Below are positions 1 to 14,239 of a stretch of 64,000 nucleotides of DNA, piece after piece (position 1 is the first letter of the stretch; each line of letters begins with the position of its first letter). This stretch comes from Microplitis mediator (Eukaryota; Arthropoda; Insecta; Hymenoptera; Braconidae), in contig NC_079973.1 of the NCBI RefSeq assembly GCF_029852145.1, positions 9,506,385 through 9,570,384 of the forward strand, given 5' to 3'. Both the position numbers and the translations under genes were made by a program. The notes under the pieces were generated by a model, which did not search any database, was not told where the DNA came from, and saw nothing but the letters and a program-made list of their open reading frames with translations.

Positions 1-290
1 TTGATTACTGACATTGATTTCTGCCTCAATAAATTTATTTTATTGAACATAATCGGGAATAAAAATTTTAAAAACCGCTTCTTCATTTATGATTTTCGAT
101 TTTTAAATTTTCAAACTTTAGCATAAAACGTAACTTGTTAGAGCTTAAAAAGCTCATAAAAAAAACAATTGCATGTAATAGCATTTTAGAGCTCGAAAAT
201 ATATTCACAGTAATGTTTTCAAGCTCCTTGAGCTCGAAAACAGCGGAGTTTTGGGGGTGGCCCGCAGGGCCAACCGACGCCTAGATTTTT
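1..290. repeat. Truncated dispersed repeat, tail shared with the 18.9-19.6 kb element
   Basis: The stretch around 190-290 (paired gagctcgaaaa motifs, then cagcgg, then ggcccgcagggccaaccgac, then a T-run) closely matches 19470-19580. A shorter fragment of the same tail lies inverted at 11115-11145. The copy is cut off by the left window edge, so its full extent cannot be seen. No coding potential. Confidence 0.6.
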
Positions 291-1193
291 TTTTCATGTT
301 TTCTAAATAAAAATTAAATGATTTTCGAGATTTCAGTCGGCTAATAAGACCTACAATTTCCTACAATCTTTGAAAAATGAGAATTTTTTATTATGTATCA
401 AGAAAACCATTTTAAATATATTGCACAATGCAGAAAATTATCGTCCGGCCGAACGGTTCCTCAAATAGTCATATTACATACTGAAAAATTGCACCATCGA
501 ATTCGAGTTACTCTTACATTTAATCTATACCATAATTTATTATTTTAGATATGTACAGTTCATGTTAACCATTTTACTCGATCGGTAGAATTTTATCAAC
601 TAAAACAGGATGACCTCGTTCAATTTACGGAGACGATTCGTTGACATTCCAATATAAAAAAAAACCTGGAAATTTAATTTTCTCCGGTACATTTTTTTTT
701 TTTCCTTTTAATCAGAGAGGGATTTTTTTTTCTCTTTCCCTCTTCAATAGTCGGATAGTAATATCCTCGATGCACTCACACAGCAAATGAAAATTTTGTC
801 CAGATTATTCTTTTAAATAAATGAAAATTTTCGAAAAATACGAACGTAAATTGCTCGATTATAGGCTAACCCGCATCAGATTATAGTCTAGTCGAACCTC
901 ATTTTTTATTTCGTGTTTAAAGTTTTTCTTGGACAAAAAAATTTAGACAGAAATAATTAAAGATCCTGCTTATAATCATTTTAAATAATCAAATAAGTTT
1001 GAAATAAAATATGTTTAAAGCATTTGACCCTATGCGCTAGTCATATCTTGGAGAGATCAAAGGCATAATTTATATTCGAAAAATTAGTTACATTAAATAA
1101 ATGATTTGTTTGTAATATTCAAATAAAACAAACGATATAACTCGATAAATACATATAAACCAAATGTTATTTCACTTGAGGTCTGCTAGCTAT
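291..1193. other. AT-rich intergenic DNA, nothing recognised
   Basis: No reading frame of note, no structured RNA and no clear repeat boundary. Contains short poly-T and poly-A runs only. Confidence 0.5.
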
Positions 1194-1596
1194 GTGCACT
1201 GAAAACAAGATTTATTTAAGCCAAAGATATCATATACTTGGATATGGTCAAATAAACATTTAATTGTGAGAAAAATACGTGATTTATTTATGGTAAAAAA
1301 ATGATCCAAAATTGCTACAAGTAAATGTTAGTCTGACCATGTGCTTCGAATCTATGTTAAGTGTCACCAAATTTTCCGTTATTCGTCACAAATTTAATAT
1401 CTCTACCACTAATATATCATTTACTTGCCACAAATAAACGATATATTTCAGTCAAATTATAAAATTATTTAAATCAACGGTCATATTTATAGTTGTGCCA
1501 AATATATTTATTTGTCATTAAGATGCGAAATATTAAAAAAAAAAGCCACAAAAAAAATTGATTTATTTGGAACAAATGTTTTTTTTTTCAGTGTAC
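1194..1596. mobile_element. MITE-like element with GTGCACTGAAAA termini
   Basis: The left end gtgcactgaaaac (1194-1206) is the inverted complement of the right end tttttcagtgtac (to 1596), giving a 403-bp non-coding element. The interior matches, in inverted orientation, the sequence at 11146-11420, which has the same terminus. Two copies sharing one terminus support a real DNA-transposon-derived family. No transposase is present. Confidence 0.65.
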
Positions 1597-4098
1597 GAGT
1601 ACTATAAGAATAAATAGCAATCGACGTTTTCATTTTGTAAAAATGATCATTTGTTTAATAGAAAAACGTAGACAAAGTTTCCATTTCATGTGCAAGTGCA
1701 ATAAGGATAGTGCCGTTCATCAACTTGAGTGTGACAGAAAAAAAAGTATAGACTCTTCTTAAGACCTTTTAAGAATTCGGTTTTCGAAAATTGGACAAAA
1801 CTGAATAACTTTGTTGGTTTTTTTTTTTTTTTCAAGGTAAATTAAAAATTTTCTATGACCGCTAATAGAAACAAACATGTGTACTTTATTACTGTACAAA
1901 CATTCTGACAATGTGGTTAAACAGGTGTCTCTTTATCTTGCTAAACAAGAATTCATTTGTCTCACAATCATTAAGGAAACTTGATATAAAAAACGTTGTG
2001 AGATTAGGTACACACTCGAAATGTTTATTCTTTCCTGTCTTAAAGAATTAAATATACCTTTATAAACATGGAGACAATATACTACAGTGTAAAATTCTTT
2101 TTTGTAATACTAATATTAGCGTCATGAAATTTTAGTTTGTTCGAATAATACCAACGTACTGAAATTATATAAATTCGAGGATAGGCAGTAAACTTTGTTA
2201 GACATTAGAATTGTTCATGGGAATACCGGTATACTGTTCCCGTGGTCTCCCTCAAACTTTATCTCAGCTTGAAAGCGATTTTGCGAAAAATCAATTTCCA
2301 AAAGTCGGGAAGTTTGAATTCGATTCAGATTATGTTTAAGTATACAAAAATATTAATTTTTTTTTTGTTCTTTTTCGTCAGATGAAAGTCCCAAGAAAAT
2401 TTTTTGCAATATGAATTTAAACCAAAAATTTTTTTCGAGTGATGATAAAACTTTCTTGAGACAAGAAAAATTTTTCTTACGCCAAAAAATCCTTTTTTTC
2501 CGTGAATTCCCAAAGTTGTGAATTTTATATATCTCAAAAAAAAAAAAAGGTGTATAAATGACCGGATTTTTTTCATGAAGCTCGAGAACAGCACAAAGTT
2601 TTATATTATAATGTCAATTGTGAAAAGAACAATTTTTTTTAAACATGTTTTCAATATTGTTTTAAAGTTTGCAGTGGAAAGTTCCAGGGCCGATGTTTTT
2701 CTTTATTTATACACTTTTATCAATTCTTTTACTTGAAAGTTGCACAACAAAATTTTTCAAGTATCAAAATAAAACGTGTAAGATACTATTGAGGATTCTT
2801 TTTTTCTTAATGTTTAATAATTTTAAAGGTTTTGTTTACTCATATCAATGAAGCCGTAAACTTGTATGCCCTCATATTTGTTTTCTGATCAATGCTCTTG
2901 ATTTCAATAGAATTCAAATTATTAACGATGATAGATCTAATTGAAGTAATAAAAATAGTATTTGATACTCAATGAGTCAGCAATAAAAGAAATTATTTAT
3001 AAAAAATTTAATAGTCGATAAATCATTTTCAATCGTTAATAATATCAACAACTTACGCCGTAAGTGTTTTTTATTTTTTTCACTTACCCTGAATCACCAA
3101 TGTAATCCAACATAGTAATCTTCAACATGATAATTATTGTTTAACCACTGCCGGTTTTAAATAATAAATTATATATTTTTCACTTTTATTAACAGAAATT
3201 AATTTATGAAAATTTCGTTTTTGTGGATTTTCATTGATAAATTTTATTTTTTATTTTTCTATTAATGGTAATTTGTTTTCTCGTAAATTTATGGTTATTT
3301 GATCACCCCAATTGAGCCCAAAAAAGGCTATAAATTCAATCGCCGCGGACAACTACTGACCGATAACGAAACTTTGTTATCATTCATGACAAATGACAAT
3401 TTTATATATCACATTATTCACGTGGAAAATATTATTTAAACTTTTCTATTAATAGTTACAACAATTATGAAAGATACTGACACTTTTTTCACTTAATACA
3501 TTTTTAACTTATGAAAGTCTGTCTGTAATAAAGTTTTAAATATTTTAATGAGAATCAACTGTATCATTTATAAATTATATTTATCTCCATCTTTAGTCAA
3601 AACAATGTGAGAGTGAACGAAGTGACAACGCGCCAGAGAGTACCGGAGGACTGTTTTAGTGCTCTTGTCCATTGCATCGCCAGCGGCAAAACTCCCTTCC
3701 AATAACTCAGTCTCTTACAATCTCATACACTTCAGATATACATATATGTATACATATACGTATATCCCTCCTCCCTCACATTCTCTACTGCGTATCAAGC
3801 GAGAAAATATTATGGTGACGACGATGTGTAGAGCTATATATATATATGAAATATTGCGTCATGAACACGTGCATTTACTTGATCATTCAGGAGGAGTTTG
3901 TACCATTAGAATTTTACAGCCACAGTTTTATATTTTCATTCAACTTTTTGGAAGGTTTTTTAAAAAATCCCACAGGATATACGACAAAGAGTGATGGCAA
4001 AAGTGCTTGATAGCCTCAAGGGTCACTATTACAGCAAATCGACTCTTGATCGCGACCTCAATTTATGTCGATCAAACTTCGTTGCGTCAAGGCATGTT

Positions 4099-4146
<48 letters not shown>

Positions 4147-4273
4147 CGTTCCATTATTAATGAGCGAGATCGACCAAGAATTTGCATGTAATTGATCACT
4201 GATTCTCGGTACTTTTTTAAGAACAAATCATTTCCGAAGTATTCACATTTTTGTTTAACTTTTATTATAATTA
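1597..4273. other. Gene-poor region
   Basis: AT-rich with short open frames that have no recognisable protein character. The segment about 3300-3700 is less AT-rich, with a ggctataaatt TATA-like motif near 3329 followed by CG-containing sequence. It could be a promoter or 5' UTR of an unseen gene, but no coding exon could be attached. Confidence 0.4.
4101..4146. repeat. Poly-T tract of 46 bases
   Basis: An uninterrupted run of T. It could be a microsatellite or an old retroposon poly-A tail on the minus strand, but no retroposed body was recognised beside it. Confidence 0.95.
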
Positions 4274-5187
4274 TACACGGAGAAAACAGGTATCAAAAAT
4301 ATTATAATATTTAATATAAAAGTATGTATTAAATACTATACAAGATGAAAAAGTTACTGAATGAATAAAGTTTGGTATTGTAAGGACATCTAGCCAGTAA
4401 CTAAATTTTTACAATGTTGTTAGTAAAAATTGCAATTGATATATATTACATGCCATCGAGTAGTATATTTTACAATGTACATGGGAAAAATTTAGATATT
4501 TGCCACACGTCCTCACAGTATCATACTTTGTGGGTAATTTTTACTTAAAATTTATCTGCGTGTATAGTGATTTCTCTAAATTAGATGAACAGCGTACTAT
4601 TAAGTATTATACAGCAACTATAAATCACTAAGCGGTTAGTAATTTTTTTAAAGCAGATCGATAAAATGAATAATTGGTACAGACAGCGTTTACGAATATA
4701 AAATTACAAGTTCAGAGACACTTATTGAATGGAGACATCGGACCGGCAGACAGAAGACAGGATTCGCACGCGGGATATCGAGGTTCGAATCTCGGTCAAG
4801 TCAAATCATTTTGAATTATCAAAATTAATACCACTACTAATTTACATGCCGTAAATGATAACAGTAACAATCAAAAGTTTAAAAACCAATAAAAATTTAA
4901 TTTAATTTAGTTCTATTAGAATACAACTAAATGAAATTTAATTTACTAGAGTAAAGTAAAACTTGCTATATTGGATAGTAAATTTCACTAAACATACAGT
5001 CAAATTTACAGTGTAGTTTATATTGATTTGCATACTCGAATAATAAAAATTACTGAATATAAATAAAAATTTTAATGTCAAGATAGTAAAAATAACAAAA
5101 TTTTAATAGGTTTCAAGTTCACAATATAAATTTAGTAATTTTCATTAATATTTTTAAGTAAGCTTCCCTATATTTTTTCTCCGTGTA
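4274..5187. mobile_element. TIR element (CACGGAGAAAA ends, TA-flanked) with tRNA-like insert, copy 1
   Basis: Left end tacacggagaaaa (4274-4286) mirrors the right end ttttttctccgtgta (5173-5187), with TA directly outside both ends as in Tc1/mariner-type insertion. It is about 914 bp with no transposase frame. The interior shares collinear blocks with 12578-14239, including the tattaaatacta block near the left end and the tRNA-like block at 4748-4800. Non-autonomous element. Confidence 0.75.
4748..4800 (+). other. tRNA-Asp-like module inside TIR element, copy 1
   Basis: GGTTCGAATCTC at 4782-4793 fits the pol III B box/T-loop, and the flanking cgag/ctcg can pair as a T-stem. The upstream gcacgcgggata resembles the anticodon-stem and variable region of animal tRNA-Asp (tcacgcgggaga, from general knowledge). 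The 5' half is degenerate and no full cloverleaf is evident, so this is a tRNA-derived relic and not a functional tRNA gene. Confidence 0.55.
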
Positions 5188-7899
5188 CGGTTTTCAAGTT
5201 AAATATTGAAAATTATAGAACTAATTTGAATTGCTCATCCCAAAATATTATAAAAATTTAAATGTATAATCGCATTAGAAAAAATTAAGTCAAAATAGTC
5301 AATTTTTTATTTTGGAAATTCATATTTTAAATACAGTCTATAGAACTTTAAAATATAAATAAATAAATATACATTGTAGTATTTACAATATATACATATT
5401 TTCCATAAAATAAAACTCAGTAAATAATTCCCATGACTTTTATATGTCCTTTGTATACTTATAAATAAATGTATTTTTTTTGAAGAAAAAAAAATGAATC
5501 ATTTATCGTCGAAGACTCGTCAATTCTCTTTTTTACAACTACTTATTATGGTTTTATTTTTTTGAGTCACTCTTATTCTCAATACAAGTATAAAAAATAT
5601 GTATCAATTCTGATAGATAATCAAATTTAAAATTAACATAAGTATTTCCAAGAATTTTTCTAACACATCTTAAAATTATCAAGAAAATTTATACATTCTT
5701 GTATATAAAATATTCAACAGATTCTTCGAATAACCAAGTCAATGCATTGAAATACAATTAGTGCTACAGAAATTTAAAACTCAAATAAGAATAATTTAAT
5801 GTTGAAGACTTTTATATAAAACTCCTTTTAAATTAAATATTGTACAAGATATTGAAAAGTTAGAAAATCCCAACGTGCATAACTCACTTGCTCATTCATA
5901 AAATTAAACAAAAATTAAAGAACATTCGTTAATAAAAATAAAAAAATTAGAGTATAAAAAAGTGATGAATAGATGGTGCTCTTATATTAAAAAAAAAAAT
6001 AATAACAATAAAAAAAATGGCTGCTAAATTTTTTTCATGAATTGACAGTTTTAAGTTTTTATGAATTACAATTAAACAAAAAGGATTTGCCTAGTGATTT
6101 CGAAAGGATTAGGGTTTATTTTATTTTTCAAGTTATTGTGTTTTTACCGGTTTAGAGGTTTTTTTACACAATTTTTTTCTTTTCCAATCATTAATATTAA
6201 AAAATTGACTTGAAATTGTGTTCATTGACATCAATAAGTTATCTTTTAAATGATACAAATTTTGTTCTAGTAACGGGTGTAAATATACGTTTATTTACGT
6301 GAGTGAATCAGCTGAGACTGAGTAAGCGTTAGTAGAACATATCTGATTGCTTCGCAATTGAGTGCTGCAATTTATTAAAAAATATACATCCGCTTAAAAA
6401 TTTTTTTCAAAAGATTTTTTTCGGTTATAACAGCATTTGAAAGAATAATTAAAAACTCGATAAAATAATAAGCACAAGAGTAATATACATTAGATTGTAA
6501 AGAAAAAAAAATGAATAAATAATAAAAGAAATCCCGTGGAAAATCATTCTTTCCATTTTAGAATAAAATAAATTCAGAGGGTTCTTTCTTGATCCTTCCA
6601 TATTGCAATTACAAACGTGATGTGGTCTCTTCTTATCGCCTCATTTTCCTTCTCATCCTTCACCACTTAGTTTCTGCATCGCATGTCCTCGTGTTACGAT
6701 TGTAGTGCATAGTACATTGGCTGCACACATAAACAACTGAGATGACCATACATTATAATCCCTGGAGCTCACGATCTTAGAAGCTAGATATAGAAATATA
6801 CTGGATGTATTTCCCTCCACCTTTAATCTTAAATTCAAGTGGAGGTGGTGGTGCACTCTGGTGATGAAGAGAAAACAGGAAAATATGAATATCTTGAATA
6901 AAGAAGGGTATTCAACATCATAGGCTTCTGGAGAAGGACAATCTCTTGGATAATCCTTACGACCTCGTCCAAGATTAATCTCAGTATTCCGACGCCACTG
7001 CAAACCTCAGAGTCCATATTATCAGGTACAGGAGCTCAAGATATATCGATCTTTCAATGTACCAGTCAAGGTATTGATTTACTCGCTTCAATGCTAACTT
7101 TATTTATGACTTGAGACCACGAGGTCTTCTTCTGAGATTGATTTTAAAATAACCACTGACGATGGTCATCATCGAATGGAAATTTGTACAGCATCGAACG
7201 TATGTCTAATATAATGGAAATAGACGTGTATATCCTTGTCTTCAAAGAACCCTAGAATTATCTTTATTGATTTGCAAATCTCCTGGGCTTGCATCTTATG
7301 AATATATTTAAAACGAAACGAAGATAAATTCTCTACTTTATTAAGAAAAAAGTTTTTCATTCTCCACTACTTCTCTCAAATTTTGGAAAATTTTTAAATT
7401 TTAAAAAGTGATAAAAGAAGAAAAACGGAAAAATTAAAAGTTTTTCAAAATGTTTCTATTACTAGATGGGGTAAAGTGATTTTTTAAATATTGAATTAAA
7501 AATTTATAATATCTGATTTTTTTTTCTTGCTTTATTTAAGAATTAATTGGATAAAGAAAATTATATTAACGTACTAAAATTTTTAATAAAACTTAAGTAT
7601 AATAAATATATAAAATTAGCGCTAAATTTTTGTACCTATATTTGACTTCATGGCAGACGTCATATAGTTCAGAATTAAATAAAATCTGTACTCCATCACA
7701 AAATAAAACTCCATAAAAATGTCAGAAAAATTATGTCACGCTTTTTACCTGACAACAAATACAAGCCCTTTTCTATACAAAGTATTAGCTACTCTGAAAA
7801 AAGTTAGATGATGAAATACAATAGAAATAATCGCTAATATAATTAAAATATATGGCACATATGTCCCGTCAGAAACGATAGCCAAAAAGAAAGGAAAAG

Positions 7900-7912
<13 letters not shown>
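5188..7912. other. AT-rich intergenic; weak coding-like tract at 6890-7003 (minus)
   Basis: Mostly featureless. On the minus strand about 7003-6890 a frame begins QWRRNTEINLGRG and includes DYPRDCPSPEAYDVEYPSLF after a tttgcag that could be a splice acceptor. Its amino-acid complexity is higher than in surrounding chance frames. It continues into hydrophobic, AT-encoded sequence without a convincing end. It may be a decayed exon; no family was recognised. Confidence 0.3.

Positions 7913-7974
<62 letters not shown>
7913..7974. repeat. (TA)n microsatellite
   Basis: About 60 bp of uninterrupted AT dinucleotide following an A-run. Length is likely to be polymorphic and prone to assembly error. 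Confidence 0.97.
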
Positions 7975-7979
<5 letters not shown>

Positions 7980-8204
7980 TTTTTAATAAAAATAAAAATT
8001 ATAGTTTTTCATATACAATAATATGCGGAAAATTTTTTAGTAAAAAATGATTCAAATTTCAACTAAATATCATCACTGTTTCAATGTGCATTGCACTAAT
8101 TTAGACACTAACTATTAGCTTGCAATCTAAGATATGGCTTCAAAGTATAAATCTTCTAAGTAATTCTCACTCTAGAAGTCGTGGCATGAAAAATTGAAAT
8201 AAAA

Positions 8205-10005
<1,801 letters not shown>

Positions 10006-10460
10006 TTATATGTTACAATGATAAATGATCCATGAGAACCTATCAATATAAAATAATAATTGTATTTGATGAACGTTAAATAGAAAAAACAAGCGTCTAC
10101 TGTGGAGTTTAATGCGTAATATTATAGGATTTAAAAGAAGGGTCTTGATATATTTTATTTTTTTAGGTCTCAACCATCCCATCATGTCAGATTTTTGCTT
10201 TTTCGTTACTATCCCTTCTATCAGTGATGTGTATCCTATGTCAACTATATAATCGGTTGCATAATCTCCATGTGTCACCACCTAGCAGAACTAATTTGTT
10301 ACTCAACGATCATCTCCGGCTCTACTCGTCCAATCACCCATGCACCCATGCTTAAATCTATAAAATGAGGATGTCCTCTCTCCCTTCTATTTGTTATTGC
10401 CATACAATGTCGTCCTTCAACAACAACCTTTTGGTCATCAATATGACCCTTGTTGTTTTG
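10006..10460 (-). pseudogene. Coding-like tract, possible gene relic
   Basis: On the minus strand 10460-10302 there are 53 open codons without a Met start (beginning QNNKGHIDDQKVVVEG, later RERGHPHFIDLSMGAWVIG) and a stop at 10301-10299. From 10281 another frame reads VVTHGDYATDYIVDIGYTSL. Both have balanced, high-complexity composition unlike AT-driven chance frames. The two frames differ by a shift, joined either by an unusually short intron (a GT...AG of about 45 bp would keep frame) or by a real frameshift. No family was recognised. It is either a decayed gene or exons of an unseen gene. Confidence 0.3.
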
Positions 10461-10810
10461 TTATCACTGCTCAAAATTATTAATTTGTGTCAACTTTAAG
10501 TTTTGAGAATCAATTCAATTGACAGAAAAATAAATTCATGTAACGATTTAATTAAAAAATATTTATAGTTCTCTAACGCTTTGAAATCAAGTTCAGAAAG
10601 AAATATTTATAAGTCTAGTTAAGTATAAAAATGTTATTCAAGCTACGTTAGTATTGTTCCGTGATCATAGTTTTTAAAAAAAGTGTAAAACAAAATAGAC
10701 ATGTAAGTTGTTTAATTTATCTATATAGTTGTTAGTGATTAACCCGCTTAAAAAATCTCTGGATTCCCATAGCTGTGTGTGTTAGGCCTATTCTTAACTA
10801 TATCACTTCT

Positions 10811-10874
10811 CATAGATCTCATTCATTCTTATAAAATCTCTACGGAAATTTATAAGAATCTATTGGACTCTATG
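10811..10874. other. Imperfect hairpin, 64 nt
   Basis: Arms catagatctc...ttcttataaa (10811-10835) and tttataagaa...tctatg (10849-10874) pair with a 10-bp inner stem, a mismatched middle and a 6-bp outer stem around a 13-nt loop. This is small-RNA-precursor size, but similar structures arise by chance in AT-rich DNA. Confidence 0.3.
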
Positions 10875-11114
10875 AGATTTTCTAAACAGGGTAAATTGAG
10901 ATTTTGCACAACTCCATTGCGAAGCAGTGACATGTGTTCTACTAACGATTACTGGGTCTCCACTGATTAACTCACGTAAAAAACGTTTTCACACCCGTTC
11001 GAATATCCTCAACTAGAATGATTCGTATGATTTAAAAGATGGTTTGTTAATGAATAAAATGAACACATTTCAAATTAATTTTTTAATATCAATGAATGAA
11101 AAAAAAAAAAAATC

Positions 11115-11145
11115 TGGGCGTCGGTTGGTCCTATGGGCCAGCCTC
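11115..11145 (-). repeat. Fragment of the 18.9 kb repeat tail (inverted)
   Basis: The sequence aatctgggcgtcggttgg continuing to gggccagcctcaa is the inverted counterpart of 240-290 and about 19540-19580. It abuts the truncated left side of the next element, suggesting one element landed in or replaced part of the other. Confidence 0.55.
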
Positions 11146-11420
11146 AATATATCGTTTATTTGTGGTAAGTAATTGATATATTTGTGGTAAAGATATTAAA
11201 TTTGTGACAAATAACCTAAAATTTGGCGATACTATACATATAGTTGAAGCCCTTATTTATTTGTAGCAATTGGATCATTTATTTACCACAAATATATATC
11301 ACTTATTTCACGCAATTAAACTACTCAAATATATTATATCTTTCTCACAATTAAATATTTATTTGGCCATATCCAAATATATAATATTTTTGGTTCAAAT
11401 AAATCTTTTTTTCAGTGCAC
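11146..11420 (-). mobile_element. Truncated second copy of the 1194-1596 MITE
   Basis: Read on the minus strand from 11420 (gtgcactgaaaaa...) it follows 1194 onward for about 270 bp, with shared blocks such as tatttggccatatcc and ccacaaataaacgat. The far terminus is missing, replaced by the 11115-11145 repeat fragment. Confidence 0.65.
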
Positions 11421-12577
11421 TTGAATTCTGAAATAGAAAAACCCTTTCGAAAATCACTATCCAAATCCTTTTTGTTTAAGTGAAATTCATAAAAACTTAA
11501 TATTGGCAATTCATGAAGAAAACTTAGCTGCCATTTTTTTATTATTTTTTGAATAAGCAAAAAAGTTGTTGAAGTTTGAGTTTTCCAACTTATTTTTTTT
11601 TTTCTTACTGAAATATATATTTCATTTCATTGTTTCGTTTCTTTTTAAGTGTATTTTTCTCTGAATGTATCATCCAGGCAGTCATTTGTGGCTTTTACGT
11701 GCAAAAAACTAACGAATTAATATTGTAAACAAAGAAAATATTTAAAAGAAACTGTCAAACTAAGCTGTGGGGATCCCGTACCAATTATTCAACGCGAAAC
11801 ATAATAAATCAGTATTCTATCGAAGACAACAAATAAATTACAACGAAACCGTTTGTCAAGGGACTGACAAATTGACTGTCCCGTCCCGCGTTTTGAGCCC
11901 ACCACTAAAAATAAATAGAAAAAAGCTTAATCACAATTAAAGGTGTCTGAAACTAGACTTTTTAAAAAAAATTTTTTTTTTATCGAACAAATGAGAATTT
12001 TTTGGGCGACCGTCTCTTTTTTCTCATGCAATAATTTCTTGCGACAAAATTTCTCAGCAATAATTTCTCAAGGCATAATTTCTCACCACAAATATGGTGA
12101 AAAAAGAAATTTTTGTGTTGGATCAATTTTTGTTTGAGTAATTATTAGTGAGAAATTTTTCCATGAGAAATTATTCCGGATTTATAAAGGCAGGGAGCCA
12201 TTTTTTGAGAACTGGTCAGTTTTTTAAATACTTTTATTTTATAATCGAACAAACTTTTATAATACTGTATAAATTAATCGATTAACTGTATTTAGGTCAG
12301 TGGTTAAAAATGGAAATAATAAATTCAAATATCCCATTTTCATATTTTATAATATATACCCAATAATAGTACTGTTCTGTAAAAAAAGAAATTTATTTTC
12401 ACCACTTTTTTTTTTTATTATTCATTGAGGGGATCGAATTAAGACAAATGAGAAATAGCTGTATAATTTTTAAAAATAGAATGAAAAGAATTTTTTTTTT
12501 AATTTATCGAAGAATAAAAATATTAAACCAAATCGAAGGACTATTAACAATTATAAAAATTAAAAATCTTTGATTTC
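11421..12577. other. AT-rich intergenic, nothing recognised
   Basis: Around 11943-12180 the word tttctca/tgagaaa recurs many times (low-complexity). No credible exon was seen. Confidence 0.4.
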
Positions 12578-12907
12578 TACACGGAGAAAACGAGTCTCGA
12601 AAATATTTTAGAAAAAAATATTAATGCGAATCAATGATTGCATTATTTTTATTATTTATTACCAAATATATAGTAAATATCTCAAAATGGTAATTGATAT
12701 ACTTTATGTTTATCTGAAAAATTTCTATATTAATACTCTTTTACTATTTTACTAATATTCTTTATTGATAAAATATCAATTTATATAGAAAGAATATTCA
12801 ATTATTACTAACCGTTGAGTAATACCAATGTTCATTATACGATTTAACGACTTTTATTCTGTAAAAATATAAAAATCAAATAAAAGTATGTATTAAATAC
12901 TATATAC

Positions 12908-13686
12908 TAGACTGATTCAAAAAAATCGACTAATTTTTTTTTTCTTTATTACATCGAAAATATTGTTGGAAATGACGAAAAAAAAAATACTGTGAAAGTT
13001 TGAGCTCTTAATATCAATATTAACAACTGCCGCATCGCAATTTTCTATTTCCCGTTTAAATAACATGGGAAAATTTATTTTTTAAGCTTTGGAATTTTGT
13101 AGCTCACAGTGGGACCAATACTTTTGAATGTTCAAGGTATATTCTTATGGGAAATTTGACGCTCTACAAAAAAGGTTCCTTATAATTTTTCGATATTTTT
13201 ATTTCTTCAAAAGTAATTCGAAGTTAAAGTTAGATTGACGATAAATTTTCACATTTTTTAAATTTTTTGACGCAACCATCAACTTTATCGGAAAATTTTA
13301 AAGGACATTTTATTTCCTACAACTTATCTCAGAGAAAATTTTCGATATTTCACTCAAGTCGTATGTTATTTGCAATTAACTGAAAATTTTCTTAAATAAT
13401 CTAAATTTTGTCGCTTAAAATTAATTATATTAAATTTTCAGTTAATTGCGAATAACTTACGACTTATGAGATATATCGAAAATTTTCTCCGAGATAAGTT
13501 GTAGGAAATAAAATGCTCTACAAAAAATGTCCTCTAAAATTTTCGAATAAAGCTGATGGTTGCGTCAAAAAATTTAAAAAATGTAAAAATTTATCGTCAA
13601 TCTAACTTTAACTTTTCGTCATTTCCAACAATATTTTCGATATAATGAAGAAAAAAAAAATTAGTCGATTTTCTTGAATCAGTCTA
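12908..13686. mobile_element. Nested foldback element, 779 bp
   Basis: Ends tagactgattc (12908-12918) and gaatcagtcta (13676-13686). Complementarity continues inward through gtcgattttc/gaaaatcgac-like sequence and the cgtcatttccaacaatattt block. A second long paired segment joins about 13220-13395 with 13430-13610. The left arm holds about 230 bp (roughly 12985-13215) missing from the right, so one arm carries a deletion. Flanks tactatatac and tactctatac could be an imperfect target duplication. No coding frame. Confidence 0.75.
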
Positions 13687-13831
13687 CTCTATACTATGAA
13701 AAAGTACTGTATTTTTACAGTAATTTCTCTAAATCCGATAAATTGCGTAGTATTAAAGTATTATACAGCAACTAAAAATTACTAAACGGTTTGTAATTAT
13801 TCTAATGCTGATCGATAAAATTAACAATTAG

Positions 13832-13885
13832 TGGCAGACTGAGGACTAGATTCACACGCGGGAGATCAAGGTTCGAATCTCAGTC
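13832..13885 (+). other. tRNA-Asp-like module inside TIR element, copy 2
   Basis: TGGCAGACTGAGG (13832-13844) resembles a pol III A box and GGTTCGAATCTC (13870-13881) a B box, 38 bp apart as in a tRNA gene. Between them cacacgcgggaga strongly resembles the 3' half of the tRNA-Asp anticodon arm plus variable loop. It is better preserved than copy 1. The acceptor stem is not convincing, so a SINE-like relic is the best reading. Confidence 0.6.
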
Positions 13886-14239
13886 AAGTCAACTTATTTT
13901 TAAATATCAAAATTTATACCACTACTAATTGACATGCCGTAAATGATAACAATAACAATAAAAAGCTGAAAAAAAACTAATAAAAATTTAATATCATTTA
14001 ATTGAATTCTATTATGGTAAAATTTATTATATCGGATAATAAACTTGACTAAGCTATAGTCAAGTTTAATGCTGCAGTTTATATTTATTAGCATACTCGA
14101 ATCATAAAAACTACTAAATATAAATAAAAATTAAATTCTTAAGACAGAAAAAATTACACAATTTCAATAGCCGTTAAGTTTACAATATAAATTTAATATA
14201 ATTTTAAGTTAACTTTTCTATGTTTGTTTTTTCCATGTA

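Larger units (their letters stand above)
12578..14239. mobile_element. TIR element with tRNA-like insert, copy 2 (disrupted)
   Basis: Left end tacacggagaaaa (12578-12590) is identical to copy 1. The right end ttttttccatgta (14227-14239) is a decayed form of copy 1's ttttttctccgtgta. Interior blocks are collinear with 4274-5187. A separate foldback element (12908-13686) splits the block that reads tattaaatactatac...atgaaaaagt in copy 1, so this copy was present before the second insertion. Confidence 0.7.

Noticed and set aside
3659..3994. 111-codon plus-strand frame
   Set aside because: Starts without ATG, contains Tyr/Thr runs from a simple repeat (tatacatatac), no splice context or domain.
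4782..4793. Functional tRNA gene at the B-box match
   Set aside because: No convincing acceptor or D-stem and it lies inside a repeated TIR element; treated as a tRNA-derived relic.
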